The position numbers were made by a program, and so were the translations under genes. Positions 1 to 11,652 of a stretch of DNA of 64,000 bases are shown piece by piece (position 1 is the first letter of the stretch; every line of letters starts with the position of its first letter). The notes under the pieces were generated by a model. It had not been told where the DNA came from, searched no databases, and saw nothing but the letters and a program-made list of their open reading frames with translations. Source of the stretch: Pyrenochaeta sp. MPI-SDFR-AT-0127. Its lineage: Eukaryota; Ascomycota; Dothideomycetes; Pleosporales; Cucurbitariaceae. Where the stretch lies: positions 310,001-374,000 of the forward strand of contig JAGTJM010000020.1 in assembly GCA_020747015.1 (NCBI GenBank), in the 5' to 3' direction.

Positions 1-710
1 CGGTGGGCGGTGGGAAAAGTGAACAAGTCCCCTGCATGTCCCCCCGTTCCCCTAAACCCCATGGCGATGTGCAGCGGATAATGCGTCGTTTATTCATTGT
101 TCCGAGTGTTTCGCGCACCAAATGGGCTTGGAGCAGCCTCTAGTCACCCGCTCGTGACCAGCGCTCGAATCACAAGCGGGAGCCACCAAAACACGAGGTC
201 CAGCTCTCCTCAAAGTCGAGCCGCGCCTGCGTCCACTGGCCGCCGGCTTGACAGGGACTGCCTCATAACCTCGTGCCCATCCGCCTTGGGGGTTTGGCAC
301 TTGTGCTCTGTCTCCCTCCCTCTTTTTTCCCCTTCTCCTTCACCCACGACCATTCATCAGCAAACACACTGGCTGGTCAGGCCGGGCGTGGTTATATATT
401 CACGTATTAGACGCTTGCATAGACTACCGGCCCTGAATCACGGCCCTTTGCCAGTCGCCCCGCTACCATCCTTCCGCGGACCACCCACCCCCCAGGGGAT
501 CCCATTCCCGAGTGCGAAACGCTCCATCGTCTGTATCGCCAGTCATAACCTGCGCCCCTTTTTAATTCCTGCCACTCGCAGGTTGCGCAGGAACAGGATT
601 GCACGCAGTGCGCGTCACCAGCCAACAACTGCACGCCGCACGCCTGCCGGCTCCCCTGGCTCCAGTGTTTGATTGGGCGCTAAGGCAGGGTTGTGAACAG
701 CGGCAGCATC
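1..710. other. gene-free leader/promoter DNA upstream of Pal1
   Basis: I see no supportable gene here. The stretch is GC-rich with pyrimidine-rich runs (for example around 305-350), as expected for the promoter and 5' leader of the Pal1-family gene that follows. The open frames present are rich in Arg, Pro and Ser and have no recognisable domain. Confidence 0.5.
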
Positions 711-2459
711 ATGTTTGCAGAGCCGTCAATGCCAGGTAGGGCTCCGTCCATCGCCTGTTTCACCGTGGCTTGGGCCGTGACGAAACCGGACTGTGCTGAT
801 AACATTTTCTTATCAACAGAGCGGCGGCCCTCGCCGGGACTCACTCTCAACCTCTCTTCCAACAATCCATTCCGCAACAGAGCTGCCTCCCCCGGCTTCC
901 CCTCACCCGCCAGCGCAAATCGCTCCAGCTCGGGCAGCAGGCCAATGTCGCGCAATCCCTTTCTGTCCACGTTCGAGGCCGAATTCAACAAGGAGGCCGC
1001 GAGGGACTTGGTCGACATGTCGGCAAAGATGAAAGACTCGCCCAAAAAAGCCACCTTTGGCACCGCCGCCGAAGAACTATTCGTACGTCCTGCCCCTCCC
1101 CCAGCTGCCCAAGTGAGGGTGACGGTTGCCCAACGCCGGCCTTGTCGCACAAGCCGCCCTCTTGTTGTACAGCCAGGAAAGAAAAAACTTGCTGCATTTT
1201 CCTCTGTTTGTCAATGACGCGACATGGAGCGATTTCGCCGTTTCGTGATTCAGTTCGCTAACTATCCTGCCCTTTCACAGAACAACCTCACCATTGACGA
1301 TGGCGAGAAGAGGAAGGCTCCACCGAGGCCTCCTCCCAATCGGAGTGGCACCGATCCTCGTGCCGGCCACCGACCAACACGCTCAGACGAGGAACGCGAG
1401 AAGATGCGAGGCGGCCCACGCGGTCCTCCACGACCACGAGGCCCGCCTCCCCCACGACGAGGCAGTCCTGAGCACCGAGAGAATCGGCGCCCTCGACGCA
1501 ACTCTGAATCCTCAATGGTCGACAAGGGTTCCCTAGATCCAACCGAAGAGCGCAGACGCAGGGAGCGCCGCAAAGACCGTGACGACAAGACGAAAGATGG
1601 CAAGTCAGGCCAAAGACGCGTTCGAAGGCCACAAGGCCTCGATCTCATTGACAAACTCGACGTCACTGGCATTTACGGACCCAGTATGATTCACCACGAT
1701 GGCCCTTACGACGCTGTGCAGCCTCATCGCAATCGAAGAAAGGACCAGCGAGCCCCAATGCACGCCTTCCCTGTTGGCTCGGCCAACAACTCGCTTGGTG
1801 GCTCAGGGCCTGTAAACCAGAAGATTGACTTGGACAGGATCCATGGCAGAGGCGCTGAGGGCTTTACTGATTTTGGGGGCGTTGAGAGCCAATGGAAAAA
1901 GCCAGGTCAGGAGACTGAGTTCAGCGTCAAGGGCCGAGAGGACATCGTGCATGGCGAGCAGAGCCACGGTCTGGGGACCTCCACGTTTCTTGAGGGCGCA
2001 CCAGCATCACGCAAGGCCATAGAAGAGGAGTCAGAGAAACAGCGGGCTTTGGCAGAGAGCGGCTTAGGTCGCAAGAAGTCGATCGCTCAGCGATTCCGTG
2101 GAATTTCGCAGCCACGACGATATGGTGACGGCCCTCGCATCACGTCTCCAGAAGCTCGGTATGGGCCTGCCAGAAGTCCAAACGGCCCTTATAGTGCAGG
2201 ACCCATTGCTCAGACCAAGGCAACGGAGCAGAATCCGTTTTTCGCTGACGACTACGACAAAGCTTATGAGGCAAAGGGCGCGACGATCAAGACCACCGAA
2301 CCTGACTCAAAGGGGGAATCTTCACCGCCGAGTCGCAATCCATTGACTCGTGCTGTCACAACAGACAGTCTGCCGTCCCCTACGACCGAGCCGAAGCCCA
2401 GCGGAGGTTTCCTCAACCGAGTGAAGAGTCTCAAGGGCGGACGCAGACGCCCTGCTTGA
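711..2459 (+). CDS. Pal1-family cell morphology protein
   Basis: Three exons: 711-735, 820-1082, 1281-2459. Both introns (84 and 198 bp) are multiples of three; the first has a clear CTGATAAC branch site and ends in ACAG. The product is about 480 residues and hydrophilic, rich in Arg, Pro and Ser. The Pal1 core is recognised by KLDVTGIYG followed by a HHDGPYD...PHRN signature; an NPF tripeptide lies near the N-terminus and another (EQNPFFADDYDKAYE) in the C-terminal third. Pal1 proteins of yeasts act at the cell cortex at sites of growth and endocytosis and help keep cells cylindrical; the NPF motifs fit binding to EH-domain endocytic adaptors (inference). The start at 711 is the first ATG in frame before the short first exon. 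The C-terminus is basic (GGRRRPA). Confidence 0.88.
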
Positions 2460-3441
2460 TGAAGCCACAGACGCAACTGAATTTTTTCGAAACCAAACAG
2501 ACTGGCAAGGCAGATCAGGGCTACCACAGGCATGGTGACAGGCATCTACAACAAAATATCATCAAAAAGCCACAGCGCCGTCCAGCACTACCTGGACGCG
2601 TCTCTCCTTCTATCGTCATGCACATCCCTTGTGGGACATATACTCTCTTATTCTGGCGCCGGAGTAATTGGATGTCGGGGCAGAAGGTCTGGATACTACT
2701 CATGTGTATATTGGGTCAAGTCATCTGGGCTGGAACAGGCGCTCCCAAAGGCATACGGGGGACTTTTTGATTATTTTCACATAGGAATGTTAATTGCGAG
2801 GAATTGATCGAGTGGTACTATCACCTCCTAGTATGTGACGGTTGGGATGGGGTGGTGGAGGATATGCAGCTCAATCCAACATTGAAATGGAAGTGCATCC
2901 CATGCAAAACGTGAATAATTGATTTACTCATCATCCGCCCCCTTGTCTTTCACCTGGGTACCAGTTGATTCGGTGTTTTTGTAAAAGACGTCACAGGGGG
3001 TACACTGATCCTGTCAGCCCAACGAGTCGGCGTTCAAGGGCATTCCTGTCCTCTGCAGCCACACCCCAGCTCCCAATCCAATTCGCCGGAGCTGAACGCC
3101 GCGTTCCTGGTACCTGACAGCTTCCTACCCCCTTACGCCGCACCAAGACGCCGGAAACCGATCTTCCCGATCGGACCTTTTTCTGTCGACAGCGTCTCGG
3201 GCGATCATCCTCGACAGATCCTCCCGCGACGTCTGTGTCTTTGCTGCAGGCGCCACGATTTGCGAGTCGTGAGCGCCCAAGGTTCTGTGGCGCCTGCACC
3301 CTACCGGTATTACCGCATCGAGGTGAAGGTGATTATTGTTTTTGTCAGAGTAGCGTCGGAGCTAGTTCCGGACCCTCTCACCACACGGGGTTGCATGCTG
3401 AAACTCTCTATTCCATTTCGTGCATACGACAGAGCACGCAC
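2460..3441. other. intergenic: Pal1 3' region and promoter of the Rad51-like gene
   Basis: No gene is supported. The first few hundred bases look like 3' UTR and terminator DNA. The part from about 2950 to 3440 is the likely promoter and leader of the next gene. Confidence 0.5.
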
Positions 3442-4952
3442 ATGGCTGCGCCTCAAGCGTTCAGTGATGCGGACGCGAGACCGGCGGAACCATTGCTCGC
3501 TGCACAATTGCTGAGCGATGAGGAGCTGGACGAGCTGCTTGATGATATCTGCGGTGTCGATTTGGGGAAGAGACGGCGGGACGGAGTGAATGTGTTGAGT
3601 ACAGGGGTGAAGAGCTTGGATGATGCTCTAGATGGAGGGTTAGAGGACGGGAGGGTTGTGAGTGGTAGCTTTGAACCTGGCGGAGGTGGGAATGAGGTGA
3701 GAGTTGCATGCCCTCCTAGCTTGATTTTCTCTATGCAATGCATCTCTATGGGCGTCAACAGTTTAGAAAATGATGCTGACTGTGCCAGCTCTGTCAAACA
3801 CTGCTTGTAAACTCTCTACTAAAATACGACAACTCGACAGCTGCCGTCATTGATACAACAGGAAACTTTGACATTCTTCGACTCTACTCGCTCATACTAA
3901 CTCATCTGCAACGAAATCCTACCGTACTTTCTTCTTTCCAACCAATCAACGCCACGTCCGACTCTGAAGTCAAGGTTGATGATGTAGCAGCAAGAGTTCT
4001 CGACCGTGTCAAGATCATGCGGGTTTTTGACTTTGTCGGAGTCAGTGAGGCTGTTAGTGAGATCAGAGATGTGCTCGAGGGCAGAATAGCTGTGGAGGCG
4101 AAGCAGGAGAGTATACCAACTGAGGCAGAGAAGCCACCAGCTGTAGAGATCCCTCCTAGGAGAACTTTCGTTGCAGATAGCGAGGATGAAGAGGACGACG
4201 AGATGTTGTTTGACTCAGAAGCCACTGTCCCAGAACCAGAGCCAGAACCAGAATGTGCACCTGCACCTGCACTTGAAGAGCCGAGACTTGAGCTTCCGCA
4301 AAAGACCACATCAGAGCACCACCTGGAAGAGCAAGGTCCAGGGCATGGAAAGGAAGGCTCCGGAAAGGTAAAGTTCATACTCATTGACAACCTTGCCCAA
4401 GTCCTCAATCCACTTCTAAAAAGGGATTACATTCAAGGTCAGTCTCATTTTTTTATTTTTGTTTAACAATGCCCTAACCATTCGCTAGCGAATGCCCTGG
4501 CATCGACCTTCCTCCAAAGCCTCGCCCACCTGACAAGTATCCACAAATTGCACACCATGCTCATAAATCCCACCACCAAACTGCACGAACCCTCACCGAC
4601 CCGGCATGCGCCCCAGAACCCTGGTCAAGCACCTCCTCCACAGCAAAACACTCAGCAACCGCCCCAGTCACCATCGATATTTGCGAGCAGCACGGCAATA
4701 CCAAGTTTGATGAATGTGCTTGGTCGGTATGTAGATGTGGGCTTGCTGGTGACCAAAATGCCGAAGAGCAGGTTGGACGCTCGGGTGTTTTATAGTGATA
4801 GTGGCGGAGGGCAGGGAAACAGGGCGGGTGTGAAGAAGAGGGGTGTGAAGATGGTGAGCGTAATGGAAGTCATGAGTGATCGGTGGGCCGGGCGAGTAGG
4901 GGCCTGGGGGACATTCATCGAGAGCAGCACCGGCATTGACGGTATATCGTAG
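3442..4952 (+). CDS. Rad51/RecA-like recombination paralogue with degenerate Walker A
   Basis: Three exons: 3442-3696, 3789-4437, 4489-4952 (455 residues). The N-terminal part has the Rad51-family lead-in VLSTGVKSLDDALDGGLEDG. It is followed by a Walker-A-like loop reading EPGGGGNE, where the Lys and Thr/Ser of GxxxxGK[TS] are Asn and Glu, and then LCQTLL as in family members. Further on are AAVIDTTGNFDILRLYSLI, an acidic low-complexity insert (DEEDDE, then PEP repeats, about residues 205-240) and a Walker-B-like strand KFILIDNLAQVLNPLL. The family acts in homologous recombination, often in Rad51-paralogue complexes such as the fungal Shu-type (Rlp1/Rdl1) or XRCC2/RAD51D groups. Which subfamily this is I cannot tell. 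Loss of the P-loop lysine suggests a structural, non-ATP-hydrolysing subunit (inference). Confidence 0.62.
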
Positions 4953-5042
4953 ATATCCACAGTGGTATGGTGCATAAAACTGGCAGGTAACAAGTGTTGG
5001 TATCTTGTGTTTGTTGTTTTGAAACGTCAAGATACACTAGGT

Positions 5043-6669
5043 TCAAGCTTGTGAGGTGTCGTCAAGACTAAACCCATCATCTCCCGTGTTTCGAACCCAA
5101 CCGTTCAATCCGTTCTCTCGAATATCGTGCTTGACTTTCCTCCTGTCTTCCAACGCTTTGGCTTCCTTCATCTCCCTGTACGTCCCTTTGCCCAGTGCCT
5201 CGATCAGCAATGGGATACCAACAGTCCCTACAATCTGCATAGCTATCTTACACATGCCACTTCGACAAATTTTACTTGCACCCCTGGCGTCAAGCTGCTT
5301 TCTGCCTTGCAGCACACCTCCGATCAATGTTTCTTGCCAGCTGGGTGTCCAAACTGCGCTGAGATTGCTAGCAACCGCTCTCTCGCCTTGTGCTAGGCTC
5401 CGACGGCTCCACACAAACTCTCGTGATGTAGGTTTGACTTCAAACGACTGGAAGCGGTATCCTCCTTTCCAGCTGTCTGTCAATGAATTGGCGAGACCTG
5501 TAAGGCGACCTGAGCGGGAGAAAGCGCGTTCGCACGCTGAGGGAACGAGTTGGGATGTAGGCAGGATTAGGGAGTGTACATAAGCATTCCTCGGAGAAAC
5601 AAGCAGAGCTGTCGTGGAAGACAATAGGGACATAGCTTGTTTGAGTGCAAGTTTGTCTGTACAGGACTTGCTGAGTGTTGGTGGCGCGTCAGGGCGAGAA
5701 GGCTTGCATCGCACGGCACCAAGAAGGGAGAAGTTTGAGCGTCCTCGAAGTGCTCCTACGCCTTGTTCTGAAGGTCCTGTGCCTTGAGAGGACATTGGTA
5801 TAGTGGGTGGTGCGCTTGTCCATGGCGTAGCATCTTCCTGTGCGTCCATGACAAGCTCCATGCTCGCATCTCCACAGGGTGCTTCGGAGCAATACATATG
5901 AATTTGGACATCGTCTTTGATAGTGAAAGGTTGAAGTTCATGTTCAGAACGTTCTCGAGCTATCCGCTGTTGTAGAAAGTCCGAATCCGGGTATGGTGCT
6001 GTTGATATCAAAAGGTATTGATCCAGGAGGAAGCGATTGAAAGCTCTTATGGCAAGTACTTCGGCGTGCCAATCGTGTAATATGTTTCCCTGTGCGAGTG
6101 GTAGTTTATTGGATGGCAGGCATTTCATGCCAGTTCTGCATACATGTCAGTCATGTCACTAAGCTTATATCTCGTCTTGCGATTTGCACTTGTGATTCCA
6201 CCCACAACCATGTTCATGATGGGCGACCACCCCTCGTTAAACTTCTGCGTGCTCTCTTATCGGCTTAGAAACACACGAAGGCGGTCATGCTATGTGCTCG
6301 CAGGTGTAGCAAATTACAGAAGAACATGTTCTACAGGCTATATGGGTGTACTACCACAGCTAAATTGCCAGACAAGGTGGTGAACTGAGACATGCCGATG
6401 CATCTCGTCAGTCTCAAGCTGAAGATTATAATGCTTACCCCAGGGAGACGCATGACAGCCTATCGCCTTCGCTAGATCATAAGCATAAGCAAATACAGCA
6501 CCTTCCGGCTGCATTAGGAGTAGTTACCCTTTGATAAGACGATTCCGGCGAGAGGCACCCACTCCCTTGAGCCATCATTGCGGGGCCGTGGTTTGCGTTT
6601 TTCAGGAAGCCGATCAAAGGTTGAAAGAACGCAGTCGGCGATGGCATCCGCATCGGGAGGCATTGTCAT
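5043..6669 (-). CDS. TAD1: tRNA-specific adenosine deaminase 1 (Tad1/ADAT1)
   Basis: Three exons on the minus strand: 6669-6528, a 28-nt exon 6466-6439, and 6135-5043 (about 420 residues). The joined N-terminus gives ADAIADCVLSTFDRLPEKRK, then REWVPLAGIVLSKGDRL, SCVSLGTGMKCLPSNKLP and NILHDWHAEVLAIRAFNRF. DWHAEV supplies the zinc-ligand His and the proton-shuttle Glu, and SEAPCGDASME supplies the Cys ligand. The region RPDAPPTLSKSCTDKLALKQ is the usual ADAT1 substrate-side block. The enzyme deaminates A37 to inosine in eukaryotic tRNA-Ala. ATG 6669 is chosen because homology begins directly after it; an ATG at 6663 is an alternative. The second intron (6136-6438, 303 bp) is long for this locus. 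The gene is divergent from the NT-C2 gene, with about 200 bp between the starts. Confidence 0.92.
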
Positions 6670-6871
6670 AACTGTTGGTGTTGTATATATCGAGCGGGAG
6701 CTATACGAGGGTGGGAGCTCGGAGGCGGCGGGGACGCGAGTCCCCCCTTCGTACCTCACGGTTCCAGAGCATTGTTCTGCGGAACTCTATCGCAGCTACC
6801 CTGTCATACTCTCAGCACCACTAATACACCCGTTGTTCTTACATATCACGCTTGCCTTTCTCTCTTCCATC
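6670..6871. promoter_or_regulatory. bidirectional promoter, TAD1 / NT-C2 gene
   Basis: About 200 bp separate the two divergent start codons. A TATATAT run lies near 6683-6690. No other site is confidently recognised. Confidence 0.45.
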
Positions 6872-8123
6872 ATGCAAGCCTTTGGTGAGCCATGTCTCCG
6901 CTCCGGCGTTCCGTCGCTTTCGCGGCTCAAACGCTCACAGTCCCAGTGCCCAAGAACCGACGAGTAAGGCTCCCCCAGCATACACAGGAAAGGCGATAGC
7001 TGACACAAGTGCAGCCAAAGTTCGAACTGCATCTGAGAGTGAGCTGCCCGTCATGGTTCGGCGCATAACGGACATGCTGATGCCAATCAGATCATCGACC
7101 TCAACAACGTCCCACTCGTCTCGGGAACCTCCTTCATAAAATGGCACCTTTCACACTCGACGGCTGCTGAACATCGCGGCCGGACTGAAAGCTGCCCAGT
7201 TCGAGACCACAAGGTTGTGTACAATTACGATATTTCACTCCCCGTGCGGCTCACCGTGGACAAGAATGGCATGCTGCAAGAGAGTTGCGCCGAGTTTGAA
7301 GTAATACAAGAGTATGGCGGAGGCTCAGGCAGAGGCGAAAGGATAACACTGGGACACGTGAAGCTCAATCTGGCAGAGTATGTGGAGCAGAGCGAGATGG
7401 CGGCCGCACAGGGTGAGGACCCAGGCGTAACGAGGAGGTATCTCATGCAGGACAGCAAGATAAACAGCACGCTCAAGTTGGGCATATACATGAGGCAGAC
7501 AGAGGGCGACAAAAACTTCATTGCGCCTGCCTTGAAGACGGCACAGGTATTTAGCGGCATTGCGGGGATCATGGCAGGAGAGCAGGCCGAGCTGGAGGAC
7601 TCTGGAAGTAAGACTATCTCTGTCACTTGTGGACGCAAGCTAAACCACAACAGCCGCACCATCTTTGTCGAGCAAATCCCGTGAAACCGGCGAGCTCCAA
7701 GACATGTACAGACGCACGCTCGCCGCATACTGGTCCGCGCAGCCTGGTGAGCTCAAAGCAGACGAGTGTATCGAGGACATTTTCGCTGGGGGGAACGGTT
7801 GGGGTGATCGAGAGAAGCCTTACTCGCAGCAACAGCAACGAAACATAGGTACACGCTTCCTAGCAGGAGACAGCAGCGGCTCAGTGAGCGAAAGCGAGTC
7901 AAGGCATATGCGCGGGAACAGTAGCACACACCGCAAATCACATGAGACTTTGCGGCCGGGGGATATGAATTCAAAATCTCCCAATGTACGGGGCAGAGGA
8001 AGTTTAGAGCAGCAGGCATCTCAACTGGCGGCTGAGGCGGCACGGAAACGACATCGTCCACACCATGAGGTGGATGAGTTTGATTTGCGGGAGGACTTGT
8101 GTAGTTGGCGACGCCCAATCTGA
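6872..8123 (+). CDS. NT-C2 domain protein (EEIG1/EHBP1 N-terminal type)
   Basis: Five exons: 6872-6884 (13 nt), 6947-6963 (17 nt), 7015-7038 (24 nt), 7091-7607, 7654-8123, giving about 346 residues. The joined start reads MQAFVPKNRRPKFELHLR, followed by IDLNNVPLVSGTSFIKWHL and HSTAAEHRGRTE, the membrane-binding NT-C2 fold found in EEIG1 and EHBP1. The C2 domain runs through ITLGHVKLNLAEYVE and SKINSTLKLGIYM to about residue 175. The tail is Ser/Arg-rich and disordered and ends near VDEFDLREDLCSW. NT-C2 domains link membranes to endocytic recycling and actin; a cortical or endocytic role here is inference. The three tiny exons are easy to miss by automated calling. Exon 2 has tandem acceptors (AG at 6940 and 6946) that add or drop two residues in frame. 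Confidence 0.86.
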
Positions 8124-8357
8124 ATGTCCTTGCCTAAAAGTAAATACATGCCAGCTGGCCACGATAATGCCATTTTCGCATGGAGTTAATCTTGGCCGCG
8201 CCAATACTCGAGACTGACGCGCTGCACGTGAATGCGCGGTGGCAGAAATGGTAGGGCTGAAAGGCGGTCTGGAAAGTTGGCTGCACACCTTACCACGCCT
8301 CTCTCATTGCATGTCCGTACCCTTCATGCACATTTACTCTACTGTTGTTCCTTCCTT

Positions 8358-11214
8358 ATGCTTGTATCTCGTACCCCCAGTGCATTTGTATGCCTTCGAT
8401 GTGAACTCCACCTGGGGCGACCGCGTATTCCAACGTATGCCCGTCGACTCTCTCACGCCAACTTTTCCACATCCACACGCCGCCGCGATGGCACAGACGA
8501 GTTGGAGGCGCTGTCACAGGCGCAACAACCTGGCCCAAGAATCACAAAGGAAGTGCAGCCGCTTAATCGATTACGAAGGCGGAAGGGCAAGGTCATCAAG
8601 GAAACAAGCGCAAAATTAAGTGGTCTCAAGCGGTTGGGCGATGATGCCGAGATTCTCGTCCTGAGAGAAGTGGGAGACGCTACACCAGAAGAACCTCTTG
8701 CAAAACCCGACAAGGTCGAACTTCTCGAGGTTCCGAATATCCACGCTTCGCTACAAGAAGACCGGAACCTTACACCAGAGGAGATCCATAAGCAAATCGA
8801 GAGCTTGCGCCCAAAGACCCACGCCGACCCGGACGAGCCGCACTATGTAACGCAGACGACTTTTGTAAAGCTTATCAGGCTTCTGACGGATGGTTTCACG
8901 CAATCGCAACTATCGGCGTTCTACTCGGTCGCAAAGAACATACAAGAAGAGAAGGTGTACAAGGAGGTCATCAACGGCTTAAAGGGAGACAAAGGAACAA
9001 TCAGAAGCCCAATTGAACGCACTGAGTGGCAGCCTGGCACTACCCCAATCTACAAGCGCCTACCTGGGCTCGACCACAAACACTTCAGATCAAAGCGCAA
9101 GGTTGTCAGCAAGCCGCTACTAGTGGATCGCATTCTCCGGGACGTTTGGAACCTTGTCCTGCTGGAGGAGATTGAAGCTCCAGGAGAGCTTGAGTTGTCA
9201 CTAAAGCCATGGCAGATTACGCTCCTGAATGCCGGAGGTACGCTTACTGACTCCAAGTCAGCCACAATCCTCATGCTAATCTAGAGTAGACAATGGAACT
9301 GCGCTCAAAAAGATTGGGCGGATTCGAAGAGCCAAGTTAGAGATTTCCAAGAAACACAATGTCCTCCGCATTACAGCAGACAAGACCACAGCCGAGTACG
9401 CTGCAAACGATGTCGAAGAAGCCCTGCAGAACGCGGAGGTAAAGCGGCTGCAACTCAAGCCTTGGTTACCGTCACTGGCGCATGAGAAGTTGCCAAAGGA
9501 CTCGAAGTTGGTTTCGCTTTACTCTCAAGTCGACCTTGATATGGTCACAAAGTTGACTCGAACGAGCATTCAGGAATCTAGCGAAGATACGGTACGTTCT
9601 CGGTTCATTTTAATGGCATTGCGCTAATTAAACAAGTTGACGATCCGAGGACTCGACAAGAACGCTGTGGAGGAAGCAGCGCGGACACTTGTCAAGCTTT
9701 TGCCTCTCAAAGACTCATCCACTCGTACAGTAGACAGCCAAAACCTAGATGCTACCAAAGGATCAAGTTATTTGCTCCCAATATACCAGGAAGAGCAGTC
9801 TCTTGACCTCACATTCCGTGATCATAACGTGGGTCGCTGGACACTGCCAATTGTGAAGACTGCTGAGTCTTCACGCAACGAAGATCAAGAACAGCACGAG
9901 CAACCAGCAAAGGAATCTATATGGACTGCGCATGCCCTGCATGATCACGCCAACCGGGCTGTGGCCAGTATTAAACGACTAGCAGACGAGGTCCCGAAAC
10001 CAAGAGAGGTTGGTAACTGGATTCCGGACCCAGAATACAAGCTCTCAGCCGAATTTGGCCAGCTTCTTTTCCCCCTAGATCATGCGAGCGTCAATGAGGC
10101 AGTTGAAGCTACGGCTTGCCAATCCTCACAGTCACCCTTCTTACCTAGCTTTCCAGGCCTCTCCAGTCTGCTCACCTCACCCGACTTTTCTGCTACCACT
10201 CGCATGCAATCGCCCTCACTTGTCTACGACTTTGTTGCTGCGCCTAAGCAAGCGAACTTGGAGACTGGCCTGACGTTTCCCACGCTTCACATCCAGATGC
10301 GCACTGGCCGCAATGGGACTAAAGCTACGCTTCATAAATTGAGCCTTGGGTTTCAGCAGCACGTCCACGATGTTCTTCTTCCTGAGAAAGCGGCAGATAT
10401 CCGATTCTTCCGCTATGGGCGCTTGAGGTTCCGGAAGAGCCACCAGGATAGAAGCGTACAGGAATGGACTGACACTGTTGTTGATAATATCGAGAGTGGC
10501 GGTCGCTTGAGCGCGCCATCATTGCGAATCGAAGTTCCCAAATGGACGATTTCAGGCTATGCGCCTGATGCGAAGGGCATGTGTGCAGTCACATACCTGT
10601 TTTCGGGCATTCAATTCAGGCAATCAGTCACAGGGCAGTTTCTTGGGACGGACGTTGCTTACAGTACCGCGCAGTCTGGGAAGTTGGGAGCGAAAGGAGG
10701 CTTCTTAAACCTTTTCTACGCTGCCGGCGATTTGCATCGCGATTTCTTGTTGCATGATGAGACTAGCTTGAACGCATTCGCAGTGAAATGCTTTGCTATG
10801 GTCGACAAGGTTACGGAAGCAAGTGCACAAACACTCCCTGTGTCCAAGGTGCTGAGCCCAAGGAACGAAAACAGCGGAAGAAAATTGAAAAGGTCAGGCC
10901 AGGGCACGGCTGCTTTTACGCCTGCTGACTCTTCGATCGCAACAAAGGAAGACCGTTTAGATCGTGCGATTCAAAACTGGGAAGAGCAAGTGCAACTCGA
11001 GACAAACGAAGTCAATCACGAGCAGCGCGTACCAACCGCAGCAAATGGCACACAACCTCACAGCACTAATGTACAACGCGATGCTGTTGAGCACACAACC
11101 ATGCTGGCGACTGATGTCCCCAGCGCACCTTCGACCGATTCTCTAGCAGTAGAAGAGAACGGTATCGATGAAGCCAAGGACCTTGATGGTCAACCTCCCA
11201 AGCCTTCCTTTTGA
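8358..11214 (+). CDS. SLS1: mitochondrial inner-membrane regulator Sls1-like protein
   Basis: Three exons: 8358-9237, 9290-9591, 9637-11214 (919 residues), with introns of 52 and 45 bp. The N-terminus (MLVSRTPSAFVCLRC, then a run rich in Arg and Ser with no acids up to about residue 45) looks like a mitochondrial presequence. The Sls1-family block KPWQITLLNAG joins DNGTALKKIGRIRRAKLEI and LRITADKTTAEYAANDVEEAL, the KH-like core, and a second KH-like segment LTIRGLDKNAVEEAARTL follows. The large C-terminal domain includes VYDFVAAPK and RFFRYGRLRF. Yeast Sls1 is a matrix-facing inner-membrane protein coupling mitochondrial transcription to translation of mtDNA-encoded mRNAs. Length exceeds the yeast protein, mostly through C-terminal low-complexity sequence. 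Assignment rests on remembered family motifs. Confidence 0.82.
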
Positions 11215-11652
11215 ATGCAGACTATGCATCTTGAGCGTAAGCATTTACAATGGCGTATCGGGTTCTGATTATCTCTGAAAGCTCTCCTTGTACACCACCA
11301 CTGTATCATAACATTACCTGGTAGACTGTATGGCGTAGATGGCGAAACTACCTGTCGAGTACATCATTTAGATCTTATCCTTCTCAATCATTGCATCCAG
11401 AATTCCGTGTTGTGATGGCAAAAAATGTACGACTATTCGTGCTTTTGTAAAGTATAATCAACAAGTGGAGAAAACACGCTTCATAATTATAGATAGGGTT
11501 TGATTATCCATAGGGAGGTAAAATCAGGTATCAAATGGGGTATCTTCCTAATCCAACACCAGCCAGGTCATAACCAAATATCAACGCCAATGGCTGTAAT
11601 GCATGCCAACCGGATCCGAGAGTAGGTAAGGGTCAGAGTGTGGGCTACACTG
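11215..11652. other. convergent intergenic region
   Basis: This is 3' flanking DNA between the plus-strand SLS1 and the minus-strand gene that follows. It is AT-richer than the genes and has no coding signal. Confidence 0.5.

Noticed and set aside
97..672. 191-codon frame at the left edge
   Set aside because: Low-complexity Arg/Ser/Pro composition, no domain; treated as promoter DNA.
6144..6383. Plus-strand frame inside the long TAD1 intron
   Set aside because: No similarity to a known family and antisense to a spliced gene.
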